A DNA stretch of 64,000 nucleotides from Sulfuritalea sp. (GCA_016716965.1 JADJUP010000056.1:186001-250000), one strand, 5' to 3'. Counted from the stretch's first letter, positions 1-11,486 are shown. Made by a program: numbers and translations. Notes: generated from the sequence alone by a model not told the origin.

Positions 1-2642
1 GGGCTGTATGTTTCCGAACAGACGTTCCACCATCAGACCGTAGTAGGGAGCAAGAAATACATCTGCTTCCGTGGCCGGATGATAGGCGCGGACCTTTTCC
101 GCCACGAATCGCTTCACCGCCGTGACGAACTGCGGGTACAACACCGAAGGTGCGTTTGAACCGATGTGATTTCAGTTTGAGCCGCATAGGTTTTCACCAG
201 TTCCCGGGCAGTTTCTGCAATGCGAGTCTGAAGGCGATGCTCCGCCCGATAGGCCGCAAGCGATGCCGTGCTCAGTTTCCCCGGGCCATATATCGTGGGC
301 CGTCCCTGGTTGGTGGGTAGTCCAGCCTTCATCTGGACTTCGGGTGGAATCTGCGTCGGATCGACAACCAGTTCGGGAATCCGATCCCAATCGAGGCTCA
401 GTAGCGAACTGGGTTCGAATGTAGCCTTCGACGCGCGGAAAGCTGATTTCAAGATTCGCCCGTTCGGGCAACGCGCGAACGCGCCACGTCTTGGCTGGGG
501 GACGCGGGACGCCGCCTTTGTTGGTCTTGAAAGGCACTACCTGGAAAGGTACGCCGAATATCTGAGCGACTTCTTCGCCCAGACGCTCTTCGGCTCCGGC
601 ACCTTCAGTTTCGTAACTCGCACGTCGCAGCCCTCGGCCCACCACCTGTTCGCAAAGTAATTGGGACATGAATGGTCGCAGGCCGACGATATGGGTCACG
701 GTGTTGCAGTCCCAGCCTTCCGTGAGCATGCCTACGCTGACGATGGCGCGCACATTCCTTCCTGGCGGATGCAAGGGCTTGCCGAGCTTTTCCGCGAGGG
801 CCGTAAAGCCTTCTGGGTAGATCGGGTTGCCCTGACGATCCTGCGCCCAATCCAGCCGGCCAACGGTGTCCAGCGTCAGACGCATCCAGCCACTTAGGTC
901 AGATTTTGCCTCGCCGGAATCCGTTTCGGCAACAACCGTCGAATCTACCCGGATGGTATTGATCGTGTCGTCGCGATTGCGGAAATCCGGGAGCCCGGCA
1001 GAGGGTATGCCGGGCGGCGGACTATCCTCGGCCAACCATTCGTAGACCAGCTTTGCCAGCCGGGTGTTCTTGCAGACGACGATGAATACCGGCGGTCGCG
1101 GGTCTGTGCCGTTTTCGCGCCATTCCTTCGCTACCTGTTGCCACAAGCCGCCCAGCATGGCGATTGGCGTGAATGCGTAGCGCAGAATCGCTTCCGGCTT
1201 GGCGGCGCTCTTCTTGCCGCCGCGCTCGGAGGATTTCAATTGCGGCAGTATCCAGCGCCAAATGTTGAAGTAGCCGGGGATGGACTGTCCCGACATGTCG
1301 CGCACCGCGAACTGGGGAATCTTGGTCAGACCCGACTCGATGGCCTCGATCAGATCGAAGCTCGACACCACCCACGGGAATGGCCGATTGGCTTGCTGCC
1401 CGACCCGGCCGAGAAAGTAGGGCGTCGCCGAAAAGTCGACGCAGGCGTTGATCCCCACCTGTTTGTGGATGCGATCAAGCCCGTCGATCCAGACGGTTGC
1501 CTCGGCGTAGTACTCGTCCAGGCCTTCATCGTCGGCCTCCTCGTATTCGTCCGGCTCCTCCGAGCGAATACGATAGGCATGGTGCGCTTCGTCGTTCATC
1601 ACCAGCACGTTCTGCTTTCGACCGGCCTTGAAACCCAGCACGCGGTCGAGCCATGCGGCGTCGGATTCGACGTACCGGGTGCTGCCCACCTGAGCCTTCA
1701 CCAGGCCACCGCTGTCGTCTATTTCCTCCTTGATCACTTCCAGCAGTCCCGCAGCCACCTGTCGTTGGTAGTCGGCCAGCGAGAGGTAACGTGTGCCTCG
1801 CGCCGTCGTGCTCTTCTCACCGATACGGATGGTTTCCAGCACATTCACTTCCCGGCCGGTACGTACCACGCGGGCGGCCGTCTTGCCGACACGGTTTGCA
1901 TCCTGAAGTCCGAATACATGCCAGTTCATGACCAGCAGCCGTCCCTGCGACAGCGGCCCCATTAGGTGCGGCGGCACCAGGTCGCGGCTGCGGTACAGGC
2001 TGGCCTCGCCCCGCGCCGGGTCCAGTTCGGCTAGTCGATTGCGGATGGTCACATTGGGGCAGACCACGATCACGGTGTCCGAGTAGCGGCGGTCCCCGCG
2101 CGTGTTTTGCTTGTTGAGGATGCTCCACGCCGCCAGCATTCCCATTACCGTGGTCTTGCCGCTGCCGGTGGCCATCTTGCAGGCCATGCGTTGAAAGGCG
2201 CGCAAGCCCTCGCTGTTTTGTTTTTCCGAAAGCTCATCGAGCGGGACTGTGATTCCTGCAGGAAATCGGTCCGTGCCTCGGTGAGAAATATCACCGTTGC
2301 CGCCGCTTCGATCTGGGCGAAGAACAAGCGTTTCTCTCGGCCTTCACGTTCCCAGTAAGCCAGCAGTTCCAGGGTGATTTTCGAAGCGCCGGGGCAGCCC
2401 GCCGAGCGCCACTCCTTGAGCCGGCCACGGATGCGCGAGACCAGCAATAACTCGATCTCGTAGCCGACCTCCTCCTCCATGCCTTCGCGTGAAACTTCGT
2501 AGCTGGGCGGCCGGTAGAAATAGACGGGCTTGCGTCTCCCCTCGACGATGCGCGGGGGAGTGCCTTCCTCGATATGCCAGTAATTCAGTGGTTCGAGGAA
2601 GGGCGAGTTGAGGATCGGGTTTTCGACCTGGAAATCGAACAC
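1..2642 (-). pseudogene. Type III-like restriction endonuclease Res subunit, frameshifted and partial
   Basis: Superfamily 2 helicase-type restriction subunit of the kind paired with a Type III-like methylase. It would translocate on or loop DNA by ATP hydrolysis and cut unmodified DNA. Visible motifs are Walker A (MATGSGKTT, near 2150-2180), DEAH-box NDEAHHAYR (near 1590), SATPYF (near 1420) and an arginine-finger helix VVGRGLRRAS (near 630). Coding switches frame three times: near 2258 (one G missing after DFLQ), near 420 and near 150. After each switch the protein continues sensibly. A GTG start at 2642 follows the ATPase stop by two bases. The C-terminus, where the nuclease domain would be expected, lies beyond the left edge. 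It resembles proteins annotated as BPTD_3080-family endonucleases (recalled family name, not searched). Three shifts may be sequencing errors or decay. Confidence 0.8.
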
Positions 2643-2644
2643 GG

Positions 2645-4350
2645 TCAGGCTCCGAAAGCCTGCTTGATCTGGTTGAGCCGCTCGACGATTTCGGGATGAA
2701 CTTCGTCGGCGTGGAACTCGGCGGCAATCTCATTGAACTCACGTTTTGGAACGTTCAAGCCTGCCGCTTGCAAGAGCGCCGGGATGAGTGTTTTGCTGAC
2801 TGGCTCGTTGCGGAAATATGCCTCCACCAAGGGAACCGGAGTCATGGGATTCTCCAGAAACTCCTTCTGCAGGGTCTTTTCGAGTTCGCCACTGATTCCC
2901 AGATCACCGAGCATTTGGTTCGCCAGCAAGTCGCCTCCCAAACGCTTGGCGACGAAGCGCTGCAGAGGTGCCGGATGGATCAAATAACTTTCGATCTCGT
3001 AGCGCCGCCAGCGTATCCGCTGCATCTTCTCCGCCGTGCCGGTGATCGAGTCGTCTGCCTTGTTCTTGGCGTCTCCGTCCAACAGTTCCAACGCGGCAAG
3101 GTCGGCGCGAATGAGCTTCAGCATCTCCCAATGCTTCTGTGGGGAAAACTCACCCAAACCTTCCGGTAGTGGTGCCTTGGACGATTTGGTCAATACATCT
3201 CGCGAAAGCAGCTTTAGCGCGGCCTCATCGTCCAACACACGAGCAAATGCCTCAAGAATATCGATGTCGGTGAAATCTTCCGTGTAAAGGACGCCTCGCG
3301 CGCCATCGGCTTCCAGGATGTCGGCGTGAGTCAAGGCGCCGAAGGAAATCGCCAGCTGCGCCTTCTCAAGTTCGCTCGAGACCAGGCGCGGGGTTCCGTA
3401 CATGAGGTACAACTCGCGAGCCTCGACGTTGTTGACGATCATTTCAGAGTGGGTGGCGACAAACAATTGCGCTTGGCGGTTGGCTGCCACCGAACGTAGT
3501 TCCCCGTAAATCGTGCGTTGCAGGATCAGATGCAAGTGGGCATCAGGTTCGTCGATTAGAAGCGCCATGCTTCCGCCGCAGCATCACGGTGCTGAGTCAG
3601 CAGCAGTGTCAGTAGCAGAAGCACTTGAAGAAAGCCGCTGCCTGCGCTTGCGATGTCAAACCTCGGAGCATTGGCAACCCCGCGATGACAGTACTCGCAA
3701 ATCAGCACAGCACCTGACTGTGGCGGCAGTAATTCGTAGTCGAACAGGCGTCCAATGGTTTCGTTGAGCGCGCGCCATGCTTGGTCATCCTTGTGCGCGA
3801 TTACCAGCAGGTTGCGCAGGACTTCCCCAGGGCGACCCTGCGCCAGAAGATCGTCAATCGCTTCGGCATCCGCCAGCCGTCGCTCTTCGCGCGATAGACC
3901 TGACATTGCGGGAATGAATGTCGTGTGGAATCGAAGTTTGGGATCCTGAAGCACAAGCGCATTGAGCGCTGCGTCGTTTCTCGGTCTGACTTGCATCAGG
4001 CCGTCCGCCTGGAAGCGGAATTCCAGGGTAACTGGCGGCAATCCGTCGACCTGGACGCCGACCTCGAAGGGAGCGTTTCGCTGGCGGTTCTGCCAGAGCA
4101 TCTCGAACGATCGAACGGCAACGGCCGAAAACGCCAGGCGCTCAAGGTCTGCCCATTGATAGCCGTTGCGGCGGGGGTTGAAGTCGCCAATTTCCCGCCA
4201 TTTGCGAAATCCAAGTTCCCACGCCGCAATAGCCTGCAGCAATGTCGTCTTGCCTGTGTTGTTAGGTCCCGCCAGCACGACATGGCCGGGAATCGGAAAC
4301 GTCGTATCGGTGAAGCGTTTGAACCCCTTTAGCGTGACCAGCCGAATCAT
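2645..4350 (-). CDS. AAA/OLD-like ATPase of the restriction locus (one frameshift)
   Basis: SMC/OLD-type ATPase sitting between mod and res. The N-terminus has Walker A (GPNNTGKTTLL, about residues 30-40), and an SGSGFLQ-like signature lies before the break. The signature-plus-Walker B segment LLIDEPDAHLHL is in a different frame, so coding shifts near 3578; a single missing base after HRDA would join the halves. After Walker B come ATHSEMIV (H-loop) and a C-terminal region containing VLYTEDFTDIDIL that could be a degraded TOPRIM-like fold (inference). The start at 4350 overlaps the mod stop (ATGA). Its position inside the operon suggests it works with or regulates the restriction complex. 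Frameshift origin (error or mutation) cannot be told here. Confidence 0.75.
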
Positions 4351-7247
4351 TTCCCCTCCTCCAGCTTCTTCACCACCATCAACTCGTTGCCCCGGTCGTC
4401 GATGACCTTGACGGCGATCTGCTTGTGGTGCCCGGCGGCGAACGGCGTCGAGGTGTCGCCGGCCAGGTGCGCCCAGACCGACTCGTCGAAGTCGGCCTTC
4501 AGCGCCCGCTTCAGGTTGTCCCAGGCCTGTGTGCGGGGGAAGAAGGCCTGGCAGACGCGGAACACCATACCGTTGTAGTCGGTATCGAGGAACCAGGCCG
4601 GTACGTCGAGGCCGGCGCGGGTGTCGATCTCCATGGTGACCGGATCGAACACGTCGAGGCCATTCAGTTTCACCTCGTAATAGGGTTGGCCGGGAATACC
4701 GCCCTCGGGGAGGGGCACTTCGCCTACCCGCACATCGGGCTGGCCGCAGACGGAGAAGATCTGCGACGAGCGCATGTTCTTCAGCAGGTCGCCCATCAGG
4801 ATGTCCGGCGTCGCCTGCACATAGGTGGCGGGCAGGCCGATCTTGCCGGCATCCTCGACGAACTGGCGCGCCTTGGGTTCGATGGCGAAACCGATCACGT
4901 AGAGGTGGGCGAACTGCTTCGCCGTGGCTTCCTGCCAGGCTTCGAGCACCGCCACCTCGCCGATGGGGCCGTGCTCGGGGCCGAACAGCAGCGCGACCGG
5001 CTCGCCCTGTTGCAGCGGCAGACCGCCGTTGGCCGCGTCCGCGTCTTCCAGCACGGCGGCGATGCCGCCCGGCCGCACCATGGCTTCCGCCGAGAGCCAC
5101 AGGGTCTTGGCCGGGCGGCGGATGCCGGAAAGCTGCACGCTCTTGCCGCCGGCCAGATGCAGCACCGGCGAAGCGCGCAGCACCTCGATCATGCGGTCGA
5201 GAAAATCGTTGCCGTCGGCCGCGCGGTCCGAAAAGTCGGCGCTGGCGGGACGGCGATCCGCGCCGTCCGCGGCGTTGCCGTCGAAGTTGCTCGCCGTCGG
5301 GATCGTCGCCTCGACCACGAAAGGGCCGCAGACACGGGTGATGCCGGCGATGGCTTCGGGCCGGTCCACCAGCACTTCGTATTTCGGCGGCTCGTTGTTG
5401 GCGATGGAACCCAAGGTGATGTGCGGCACGATGCCGCCGACATGCTCGCCCTTGCGGTTCTTCTTCTCCTTATAGACGAAGCCGCCGGCCGGGCCGCGCG
5501 ACGGTTCGCGCAGTTCGTGGTAGGCGAAGGTGGCGGTCAGCAGCCGCTGCCGCGCCAGCGCCAGGGGCACGCGCGAAGTGTCGATGGTGATCCAGCGCCG
5601 GCCCCATTGTTCGGCGACGACAGCGGTGGTGCCGGAACCGCAGGTCGGGTCGAGCACGAGGTCGCCGGGGTCGGTGGTCATGAGCAGGCAGCGCTCGATG
5701 ACTTTTGGATTGGTCTGGACGACGTACAAACGATCTTCGTTAAAGCTCCCCGTAATCGTGTCCGTCCATAAGTTATGAGTTACCGTGATTGGTAAGTCAT
5801 CGACAAAGCTTCGGAACTGAACTGAGTTGGTAGTAGCTTGAACTCGATGCTGACGAGCAGCCTCCTCCAATCCTTCTACAGATGTCTTCCAGTGTGCGTT
5901 TGCCGGAGGGAAGTAGGTCTTTCCTTGGAACACGAAGGGAGTTGGCTTGGACGAAGCCCCTGGGGAAACAAGAGACACCAATCGGTACCTTCTCCACCCA
6001 TCAGGTAGAGGCGAGCCTTCCGTTTCGTCTCTTGTTAGAGGCCGATAGGTCGTTCCATCAGGCGACAGTGCTAAGCGGTACAGCCCAAGCGAGTCAAGCT
6101 CCTGCTTGTCCTTGTATAAGGCGTTGAACTTAACCTTTTCTTTGTCCTTCGCGTACCAACATATGTAGTCCGCAACGACAGGGAGAAGGTTGCTGGTTGC
6201 ATACGGAGCCTTCTGCACAGTAATAACACAGACGCAGTTCTCTGCCCCAAACACCTCATCCATCACCTCCCGCACATGGTGCAGGTTCTCGTCCGAAATC
6301 TGCACGAACACGGAGCCGGAATCGGTCAGCAGTTCTCGCGCCAGCAGCAGGCGGTCGCGCAGATAGGTGAGGTAGGAATGCAGGCCCAGTTCCCAGGTGT
6401 CGCGGTAGGCCTTGACCATTTCAGGTTCGCGGCTCATGTCCTCGTCGGCGTTCGGACTCACGTCGCGCTTCCTGACGAAGGGCTGGAAGTTGGAGCCGAA
6501 TTTCACTCCGTAGGGCGGGTCGATGTAGATCGTCTGTACCTGTCCGCCCATGTTCTCGTAATGCAGCAGCGAGTTCATCACCACCAGGCTGTCGCCGAGG
6601 ATCATGCGGTTCTGCCAGCCGTTGGGGTGCTCGTAGGCTTTCAGCAACTGCTCGGGCAGCGAGCGTTCCGGGTGGCCGTAGAAGTCGCTGATCCAGTCGT
6701 TCTGCCGCGAGAGTTTGTGCTGCGAGACGGAATCGAGGATGGCCTGGGTGGATAGCCGCTCGTGGATGAACAGGGGCAGGGTCGGCACGTCGAAGGACAG
6801 TCGCTCGGCCTTGCCGGCCCAGTTGAGGAAGGGCCGCGACAGCGCCTTGAGCGCCGCAAGACCCTCGCGCCCGGCGCGCAGGGGTTCGGTCTGCAACTGC
6901 GCCAGCTTGCCGGTGGCTTCTTGTAGCAAGGTGGCCAGCTCGTCGGACTTCTTGCCGGGCTTGGCGCCATCCAGTTGTTGGCGGATTTCCGCCAGCGCGG
7001 ATTGCATGGCAGCGAGCGCCGCCTCGATCTCGGCGATGCGGGCCTCGCCCTGTTCCCGTGAGGGGTTGCCGGCATCCCATTGCAGCTCCGGAGCAAGCGA
7101 CGAGTCATAGCGCCACGTCGCCGTCGGCTTCTTCTTCTTGAAGCGAGTCTGCGCGCCGGCCTCGGGACGGATCAGCGCCTTGGCTTCCGGGTGCTGGTAC
7201 GAAGCGGTGCTTGCCTGGCTGCTGGTTTTCTTTTTGCGCGGGGGCAT
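4347..7247 (-). CDS. Site-specific DNA methyltransferase, Type III Mod-like
   Basis: Adenine-type DNA methyltransferase of about 966 residues. The catalytic motif DPPYG (residues 243-247) precedes the SAM-binding motif DPTCGSGTT (from residue 533), the beta-class order of Type III Mod proteins. A long target-recognition region lies between them, with a coiled-coil-like N-terminal section (residues 65-120). The ATG at 7247 is preferred to an upstream TTG at 7271. It is the first gene of the minus-strand mod-ATPase-res locus and is intact, unlike its partners. Near residue 665 (5231-5259) it contains a copy of the dispersed AAGTCGGCG repeat, read as RRPASADFSD. The long C-terminal half, 400 residues after the SAM motif, is larger than classic Mod proteins. 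Confidence 0.88.
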   Translation of the reverse strand: MPPRKKKTSSQASTASYQHPEAKALIRPEAGAQTRFKKKKPTATWRYDSSLAPELQWDAGNPSREQGEARIAEIEAALAAMQSALAEIRQQLDGAKPGKKSDELATLLQEATGKLAQLQTEPLRAGREGLAALKALSRPFLNWAGKAERLSFDVPTLPLFIHERLSTQAILDSVSQHKLSRQNDWISDFYGHPERSLPEQLLKAYEHPNGWQNRMILGDSLVVMNSLLHYENMGGQVQTIYIDPPYGVKFGSNFQPFVRKRDVSPNADEDMSREPEMVKAYRDTWELGLHSYLTYLRDRLLLARELLTDSGSVFVQISDENLHHVREVMDEVFGAENCVCVITVQKAPYATSNLLPVVADYICWYAKDKEKVKFNALYKDKQELDSLGLYRLALSPDGTTYRPLTRDETEGSPLPDGWRRYRLVSLVSPGASSKPTPFVFQGKTYFPPANAHWKTSVEGLEEAARQHRVQATTNSVQFRSFVDDLPITVTHNLWTDTITGSFNEDRLYVVQTNPKVIERCLLMTTDPGDLVLDPTCGSGTTAVVAEQWGRRWITIDTSRVPLALARQRLLTATFAYHELREPSRGPAGGFVYKEKKNRKGEHVGGIVPHITLGSIANNEPPKYEVLVDRPEAIAGITRVCGPFVVEATIPTASNFDGNAADGADRRPASADFSDRAADGNDFLDRMIEVLRASPVLHLAGGKSVQLSGIRRPAKTLWLSAEAMVRPGGIAAVLEDADAANGGLPLQQGEPVALLFGPEHGPIGEVAVLEAWQEATAKQFAHLYVIGFAIEPKARQFVEDAGKIGLPATYVQATPDILMGDLLKNMRSSQIFSVCGQPDVRVGEVPLPEGGIPGQPYYEVKLNGLDVFDPVTMEIDTRAGLDVPAWFLDTDYNGMVFRVCQAFFPRTQAWDNLKRALKADFDESVWAHLAGDTSTPFAAGHHKQIAVKVIDDRGNELMVVKKLEEGK
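5231..5259 (+). repeat. Dispersed short repeat, copy A (inside mod)
   Basis: AAAAGTCGGCG followed by CTGGCG, GGACGGCG and ATCC. Same core as the copies at 17927, 20845, 31613, 37105, 42583 and 61465. It lies in frame within the methyltransferase gene. Confidence 0.7.
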
Positions 7248-7274
7248 GAAGTCGCCTAATCGTTCAAGCAAAGT

Positions 7275-8195
7275 CTATCGGGTGGAAAAGCGGCCGCTGC
7301 TGCGGGATGATTCTCCTTGGGTCAGGCGCAGCGCCAGTTGAAGAAATTCATCCCAGATATCGCCGTTGCCAAGCCCCTTAATCATGCGGTCTATCTTCGC
7401 CGCACGCAAGAGTAACGCATGCGCCCCCCGCGCTCGCGCTTCAGCGGCCAGAGCCCAAAGCACCAGCAGTTTGGGAGCATCTTCGCCTTTCAATCCTTCC
7501 AGCGTGCGCGCCGCGCGGATAGTGTCACGAGATTTCACCGCGTCGAGCAGGTCGAACACGTCATAGCGGGCGACGTTCATTACCGCAGCCTCGATTTGCT
7601 TCAATGAAATCTCGCCAGGAGGGTAGATCAGGCCGAGCTTCTGGATTTCCTGGTAAGCGGCGAGCAGGTTGCCCTCGACGTGCAGCGCAATGAACTCGAG
7701 CGCGGCGCGCGGCGCGCTCTGTTTCTCACGCGCCATGCGCTCGGCGATCCACTGCGGCAGGCGAGCCAAGGGCGGGGCGTTACATTCGATACCGATCCCC
7801 GCATCCATCAAGGTAGTGACCCAGGCCGACTTCCTCGCCTGCTTGTCGAGTTCGGGCAGGGTGATCAGGGTGACGATGCCGGGGCCGAGGGTGCCGATGT
7901 AGCGCTGCAGCGCCTCGCTGCCCTCGCGCCCGGGCTTGCCGGAGGGAATGCGCAGGTCGACCAGCTTGGAGCCGCCGAACAGCGACATGTTGCCTGCGGC
8001 GAGGAACAGGTCGTCCCACTTGAAGCCGGTGCCGACGACGATCACTTCGCGTTCCTCGAAGCCCTGTTTGCGCGCGGCGGCGCGGATCGCGTCGCCGGCC
8101 TCGATCACCAGCAGCGGCTCGTCACCGTGCAGGAGATACAAGGGCGCCAGCGGCTTGTCGAGATGCGCCGCGAGCTGTTCGGGCCGCAGCAGCAT
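7275..8195 (-). CDS. holA: DNA polymerase III subunit delta
   Basis: HolA is the clamp-loader subunit that opens the beta sliding clamp. The 306-residue protein shows the family N-terminus (LAPLYLLHGDEPLLVIEAGDAIR), the conserved LRIPSGKPG region, and the C-terminal ending LALRLTQGESS typical of proteobacterial HolA. ATG at 8195 follows the lptE stop by six bases, so it is the last gene of leuS-lptE-holA, a standard betaproteobacterial order. Intact and of expected length. Confidence 0.95.
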   Translation of the reverse strand: MLLRPEQLAAHLDKPLAPLYLLHGDEPLLVIEAGDAIRAAARKQGFEEREVIVVGTGFKWDDLFLAAGNMSLFGGSKLVDLRIPSGKPGREGSEALQRYIGTLGPGIVTLITLPELDKQARKSAWVTTLMDAGIGIECNAPPLARLPQWIAERMAREKQSAPRAALEFIALHVEGNLLAAYQEIQKLGLIYPPGEISLKQIEAAVMNVARYDVFDLLDAVKSRDTIRAARTLEGLKGEDAPKLLVLWALAAEARARGAHALLLRAAKIDRMIKGLGNGDIWDEFLQLALRLTQGESSRSSGRFSTR

Positions 8196-8201
8196 GGCCG
8201 T

Positions 8202-8777
8202 CTAGTCCTGTTTTACCGGCTGCAGTTTCGCTGCGGCCAGCCGCCGCATCAGCTGCTGCACCAGGTCGTTCTGCATGTCGCGCAGGAGCAGGGCTTCTTC
8301 AGACTCCTTGGACAGCACCAGGTCGTCGCTGAAGGTGATTTCGCGGCGCAGCGTGATGGTGCTGGCGGGCAGGTATTCGGTCGGGCCGGCCACCGGCGCA
8401 TCGCTGTACTTGACCGGCGGTGCCGCCGGGGTCGTGACATTGCCGTGCACCTTGAAGCTGAAGTGGCGCACCAGTTGGTATTCACGGGCGCGTCCGGCGG
8501 CAGTGAGCGAAAGGATGACTTTTTCGCTGCTGTCGCCGAGCACGGCAAGCACCGCTTCCGCCTCGCGTGGGTCGGACACGACGCGCGTGCCCGGGGAAGA
8601 TGCTTCGATGGTGCGCTTGAGCTGGGCGTAGAACTCGGAGGTTTGCGCCAGCGACAGGGCGATGGAGGCAAACGGCAGCTTGTAGCCGGGCAGCTCCGCG
8701 CTGCCGCGCAGCTTGAAGCCGCAGGCGGCAAGCAGGCCCGCAAGCATCAGGATCAGGACGAGTTTGGCGGCGCGCAT
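8202..8777 (-). CDS. lptE: LPS-assembly lipoprotein LptE
   Basis: LptE plugs the LptD barrel and helps place lipopolysaccharide in the outer leaflet. The 191-residue product starts with a lipoprotein signal whose lipobox LLAACGFKLRG puts the lipidated Cys near residue 20, and GFKLRG is a hallmark of LptE. The rest is a typical RlpB fold with alternating polar and nonpolar strands. It sits between leuS and holA on the same strand with short gaps, as in most beta- and gammaproteobacteria. Confidence 0.93.
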   Translation of the reverse strand: MRAAKLVLILMLAGLLAACGFKLRGSAELPGYKLPFASIALSLAQTSEFYAQLKRTIEASSPGTRVVSDPREAEAVLAVLGDSSEKVILSLTAAGRAREYQLVRHFSFKVHGNVTTPAAPPVKYSDAPVAGPTEYLPASTITLRREITFSDDLVLSKESEEALLLRDMQNDLVQQLMRRLAAAKLQPVKQD

Positions 8778-8794
8778 TTCAGCTCCCCGGACGG

Positions 8795-11414
8795 CTAGAC
8801 AACTATGTTAACCAGACGGCCGGGCACGACGACGACTTTCTTCGCCGGCTTGCCCTCCATGAACTTCTGTGCAGCCTCCGCGGCCAGTGCGATGGCCTCG
8901 ATCGCCGTGCGGTCAGCGCCGACTTTCACGCGGATGCTGCCGCGATGCTTGCCATTGACCTGCAGTACGAGTTCTTCCTCGTCCTGCACCAGCGCCGCTT
9001 CGACCGGCTCGGGCCAGGGCGCGGCGAGGATGTCGGTGCCGTAGCCGAGTTCGATCCAGAGCGCGTGGCAGATATGCGGCGCGATCGGAGACAGGATTCG
9101 CAGCAGGATGCCGAAGCCTTCCGCCAGCACCGGCGCATGGGCGTCGTCCGCACTTGACTCTTTGTGCGCCTTCTCCAGCGCATTGAGCATTTTCATCGCC
9201 GCCGAGGCGACGGTGTTGAACTGCAGTTTGCCGAGGTCGTAATTCGCCTGCTTGAGCAGCAGGTGGATTTCCCGGCGCAGGGCGGCGGGGCCGGCGGCGA
9301 GCGTGACCGGCAAGGCGCGGCCCGCGATCGCCTGACTGGCGTGGCCGAAGGCCCAAACTCGTTTGAGGAAGCGGTAGGCACCTTCGACGCCTGAATCCGA
9401 CCATTCCAGGGTCTGCTCCGGCGGCGAGGCGAACATCATGAAGAAGCGCGCGGTGTCGGCGCCGTAACTCGTCGATCAGCGATTGCGGATCGACGCCGTT
9501 GCGCTTGGATTTCGACATGGTGCCGACGCCGCCGTAATCCACCGGCTGGCCGTCGGCCTTGCTGGTAGCGCCGGTGACATGGCCGCCCTCGTCGCGCCTG
9601 AGCTCGACTTCCTCCGGAGCGAAATATTCGATGCCGCCCTTGTCGGTGCGCCGGCTGAAGATGTGGTTCAACACCATGCCCTGCGTCAGCAGGTTGGCGA
9701 AGGGCTCGTCGTAGCTGACCAGGCCGAGGTCGCGCATCACCTTGGTCCAGAAGCGCGAGTAGAGCAGGTGCAGGATCGCGTGCTCGATGCCGCCGATGTA
9801 CTGGTCGGCAGGCATCCAGTGGTTGCTGCCGGCATCGACCATCGCGGTGTTCGCCGCGCGTGTGGTCGGATCGACGCAGTAGCGCGCGTAGTACCAGGAC
9901 GAGTCGACGAAGGTATCCATGGTGTCGGTTTCGCGCTTGGCCGGCTTGCCGCACTTGGGGCAGGCGCAATCGACGAAATCGGCACGCTTCGCCAGCGGAT
10001 TGCCGGAGCCATCGGGTACGCAGTCCTCGGGCAGCTTTACTGGCAACTGGTCGTCGGGCACCGGCACGGTGCCGCAGGCCTCGCAATGGATCAGCGGGAT
10101 CGGGCAGCCCCAGTAGCGCTGGCGTGAGACGCCCCAATCGCGCAGGCGGTATTGCACCTGGATATCGCCGAGGTCCCTGGCCTTGAGGTCGGCGGCGATC
10201 GCGGCGACGGCGGCTTCGAGGCCGAGGCCGTCGTACTTGCCGGAATTGACGCACTTGCCACGCTGCTTGTCGGCATACCATTCCTGCCAGCCGTCGAGCG
10301 AGAAGGTCTCGCCTTCGACGGCGATCACCTGTTTGATCGCCAGGCCATATTTCTTGGCGAATTCGAAATCGCGTTCGTCATGCGCCGGCACCGCCATCAC
10401 GGCGCCTTCGCCGTAGCTCATCAGCACGTAGTTGCCGACCCAGACCTCGACCTTCTCGCCGGTCAGCGGATGGTCGACGAAGATGCCGGTCGGCATGCCC
10501 TTCTTTTCCATGGTCGCCATGTCGGCTTCCATGACCGAGCCGTGCTTGCATTCGTCGATGAAGGCGGCCAGCGCAGGATTGCTCTTCGCGGCATGGGTCG
10601 CCAGCGGATGCTCGGCGGCGACGGCGCAGAAGGTGACGCCCATGATGGTGTCGGCGCGGGTGGTGAACACCCACAGCTTTTCCTGCTTGCCATCCAGCTC
10701 GTAGGGGAAGGCGAAGCGCACGCCGGTGCTCTTGCCGATCCAGTTGGCCTGCATGGTCTTGACCCGCTCCGGCCAGCCCGGCAGCGTGTCGAGCGCCGAG
10801 AGCAACTCATCGGCGTATTTGGTGATCGCGAGGTAGTAGCCGGGAATCTCGCGCCTCTCGACCACCGCGCCGGTGCGCCAGCCGCGGCCTTCGATCACCT
10901 GTTCGTTGGCGAGCACGGTCTGGTCCACCGGGTCCCAGTTCACGACCTGGGTCTTCTTGTAGGCGACGCCCTTTTCCAGCATGCGCAGGAACAGCCACTG
11001 GTTCCACTTGTAATACTCGGGTGCGCAGGTCGCCAGTTCGCGTTCCCAGTCGAGGGCGAAGCCCAGCGACTGGAGCTGCTTCTTCATGTAGGCGATGTTG
11101 TCCCAGGTCCACTTCGCCGGCGGCACCTTGTTCTGCATCGCGGCGTTCTCGGCGGGCAGGCCGAAAGCGTCCCAGCCCATGGGCTGCAGGACGTTGTAGC
11201 CCTTCATGCGGTGGTAGCGGGAGAGCACATCGCCGATGGTATAGTTCCGCACGTGTCCCATGTGCAGCTTGCCCGACGGGTAGGGGAACATCGACAGGCA
11301 GTAGTACTTCGGCCGCGCGTTTGGCACATCCGCGACGGCGCGGAAGGCCTGCGTTGTGTTCCACCAGGCCTGTGCGGCCTGCTCGATTTCCGTCGGAAGG
11401 TATTTTTCCTGCAT
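8795..11414 (-). CDS. leuS: Leucyl-tRNA synthetase (one frameshift)
   Basis: Charges tRNA-Leu. Class I motifs are clear: HIGH-type PSGKLHMGHVRNY near residues 45-60, an editing domain, and KMSKS-type TMSKSKRNGVDP. The reading frame breaks right after LIDE: the DNA has an extra A in CGTAACTC (9466/9467). Removing it restores DEYGADTARFFMMFASPPEQ and the rest of the protein, including the anticodon-binding domain, to the stop at 8795. leuS is essential and no second copy is visible, so this is most simply a sequencing or assembly error. The ATG at 11414 (MQEKYLPTEIE) is the family start. Divergent from the FecR-like gene. Confidence 0.93.
8908..8937 (-). repeat. Dispersed short repeat, divergent copy (inside leuS)
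   Basis: On the minus strand it reads GAAAGTCGGCG, CTGACC, GCACGGCGAT, close to the family core but with CTGACC in place of CTGGCG. It encodes KVGADRTAI. This could also be ordinary leuS sequence, so confidence is low. Confidence 0.35.
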
Positions 11415-11486
11415 GGCCGGGGCTTCTGCTGTGAGTGCTGGCAAAGCGCGGAATTATACCCGCCGAGTCTGTTTGAAAGGATTTGC

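Noticed and set aside
4351..5100. Upstream part of the ATPase frame from 5100
   Set aside because: Arg/Gly-rich translation in another frame of mod; the ATPase begins with MIRLVTLKG at 4350.
10152..11486. Long plus-strand frame running into the FecR-like gene
   Set aside because: It is antisense to leuS; the real start has a signal peptide and ribosome site at 11487.
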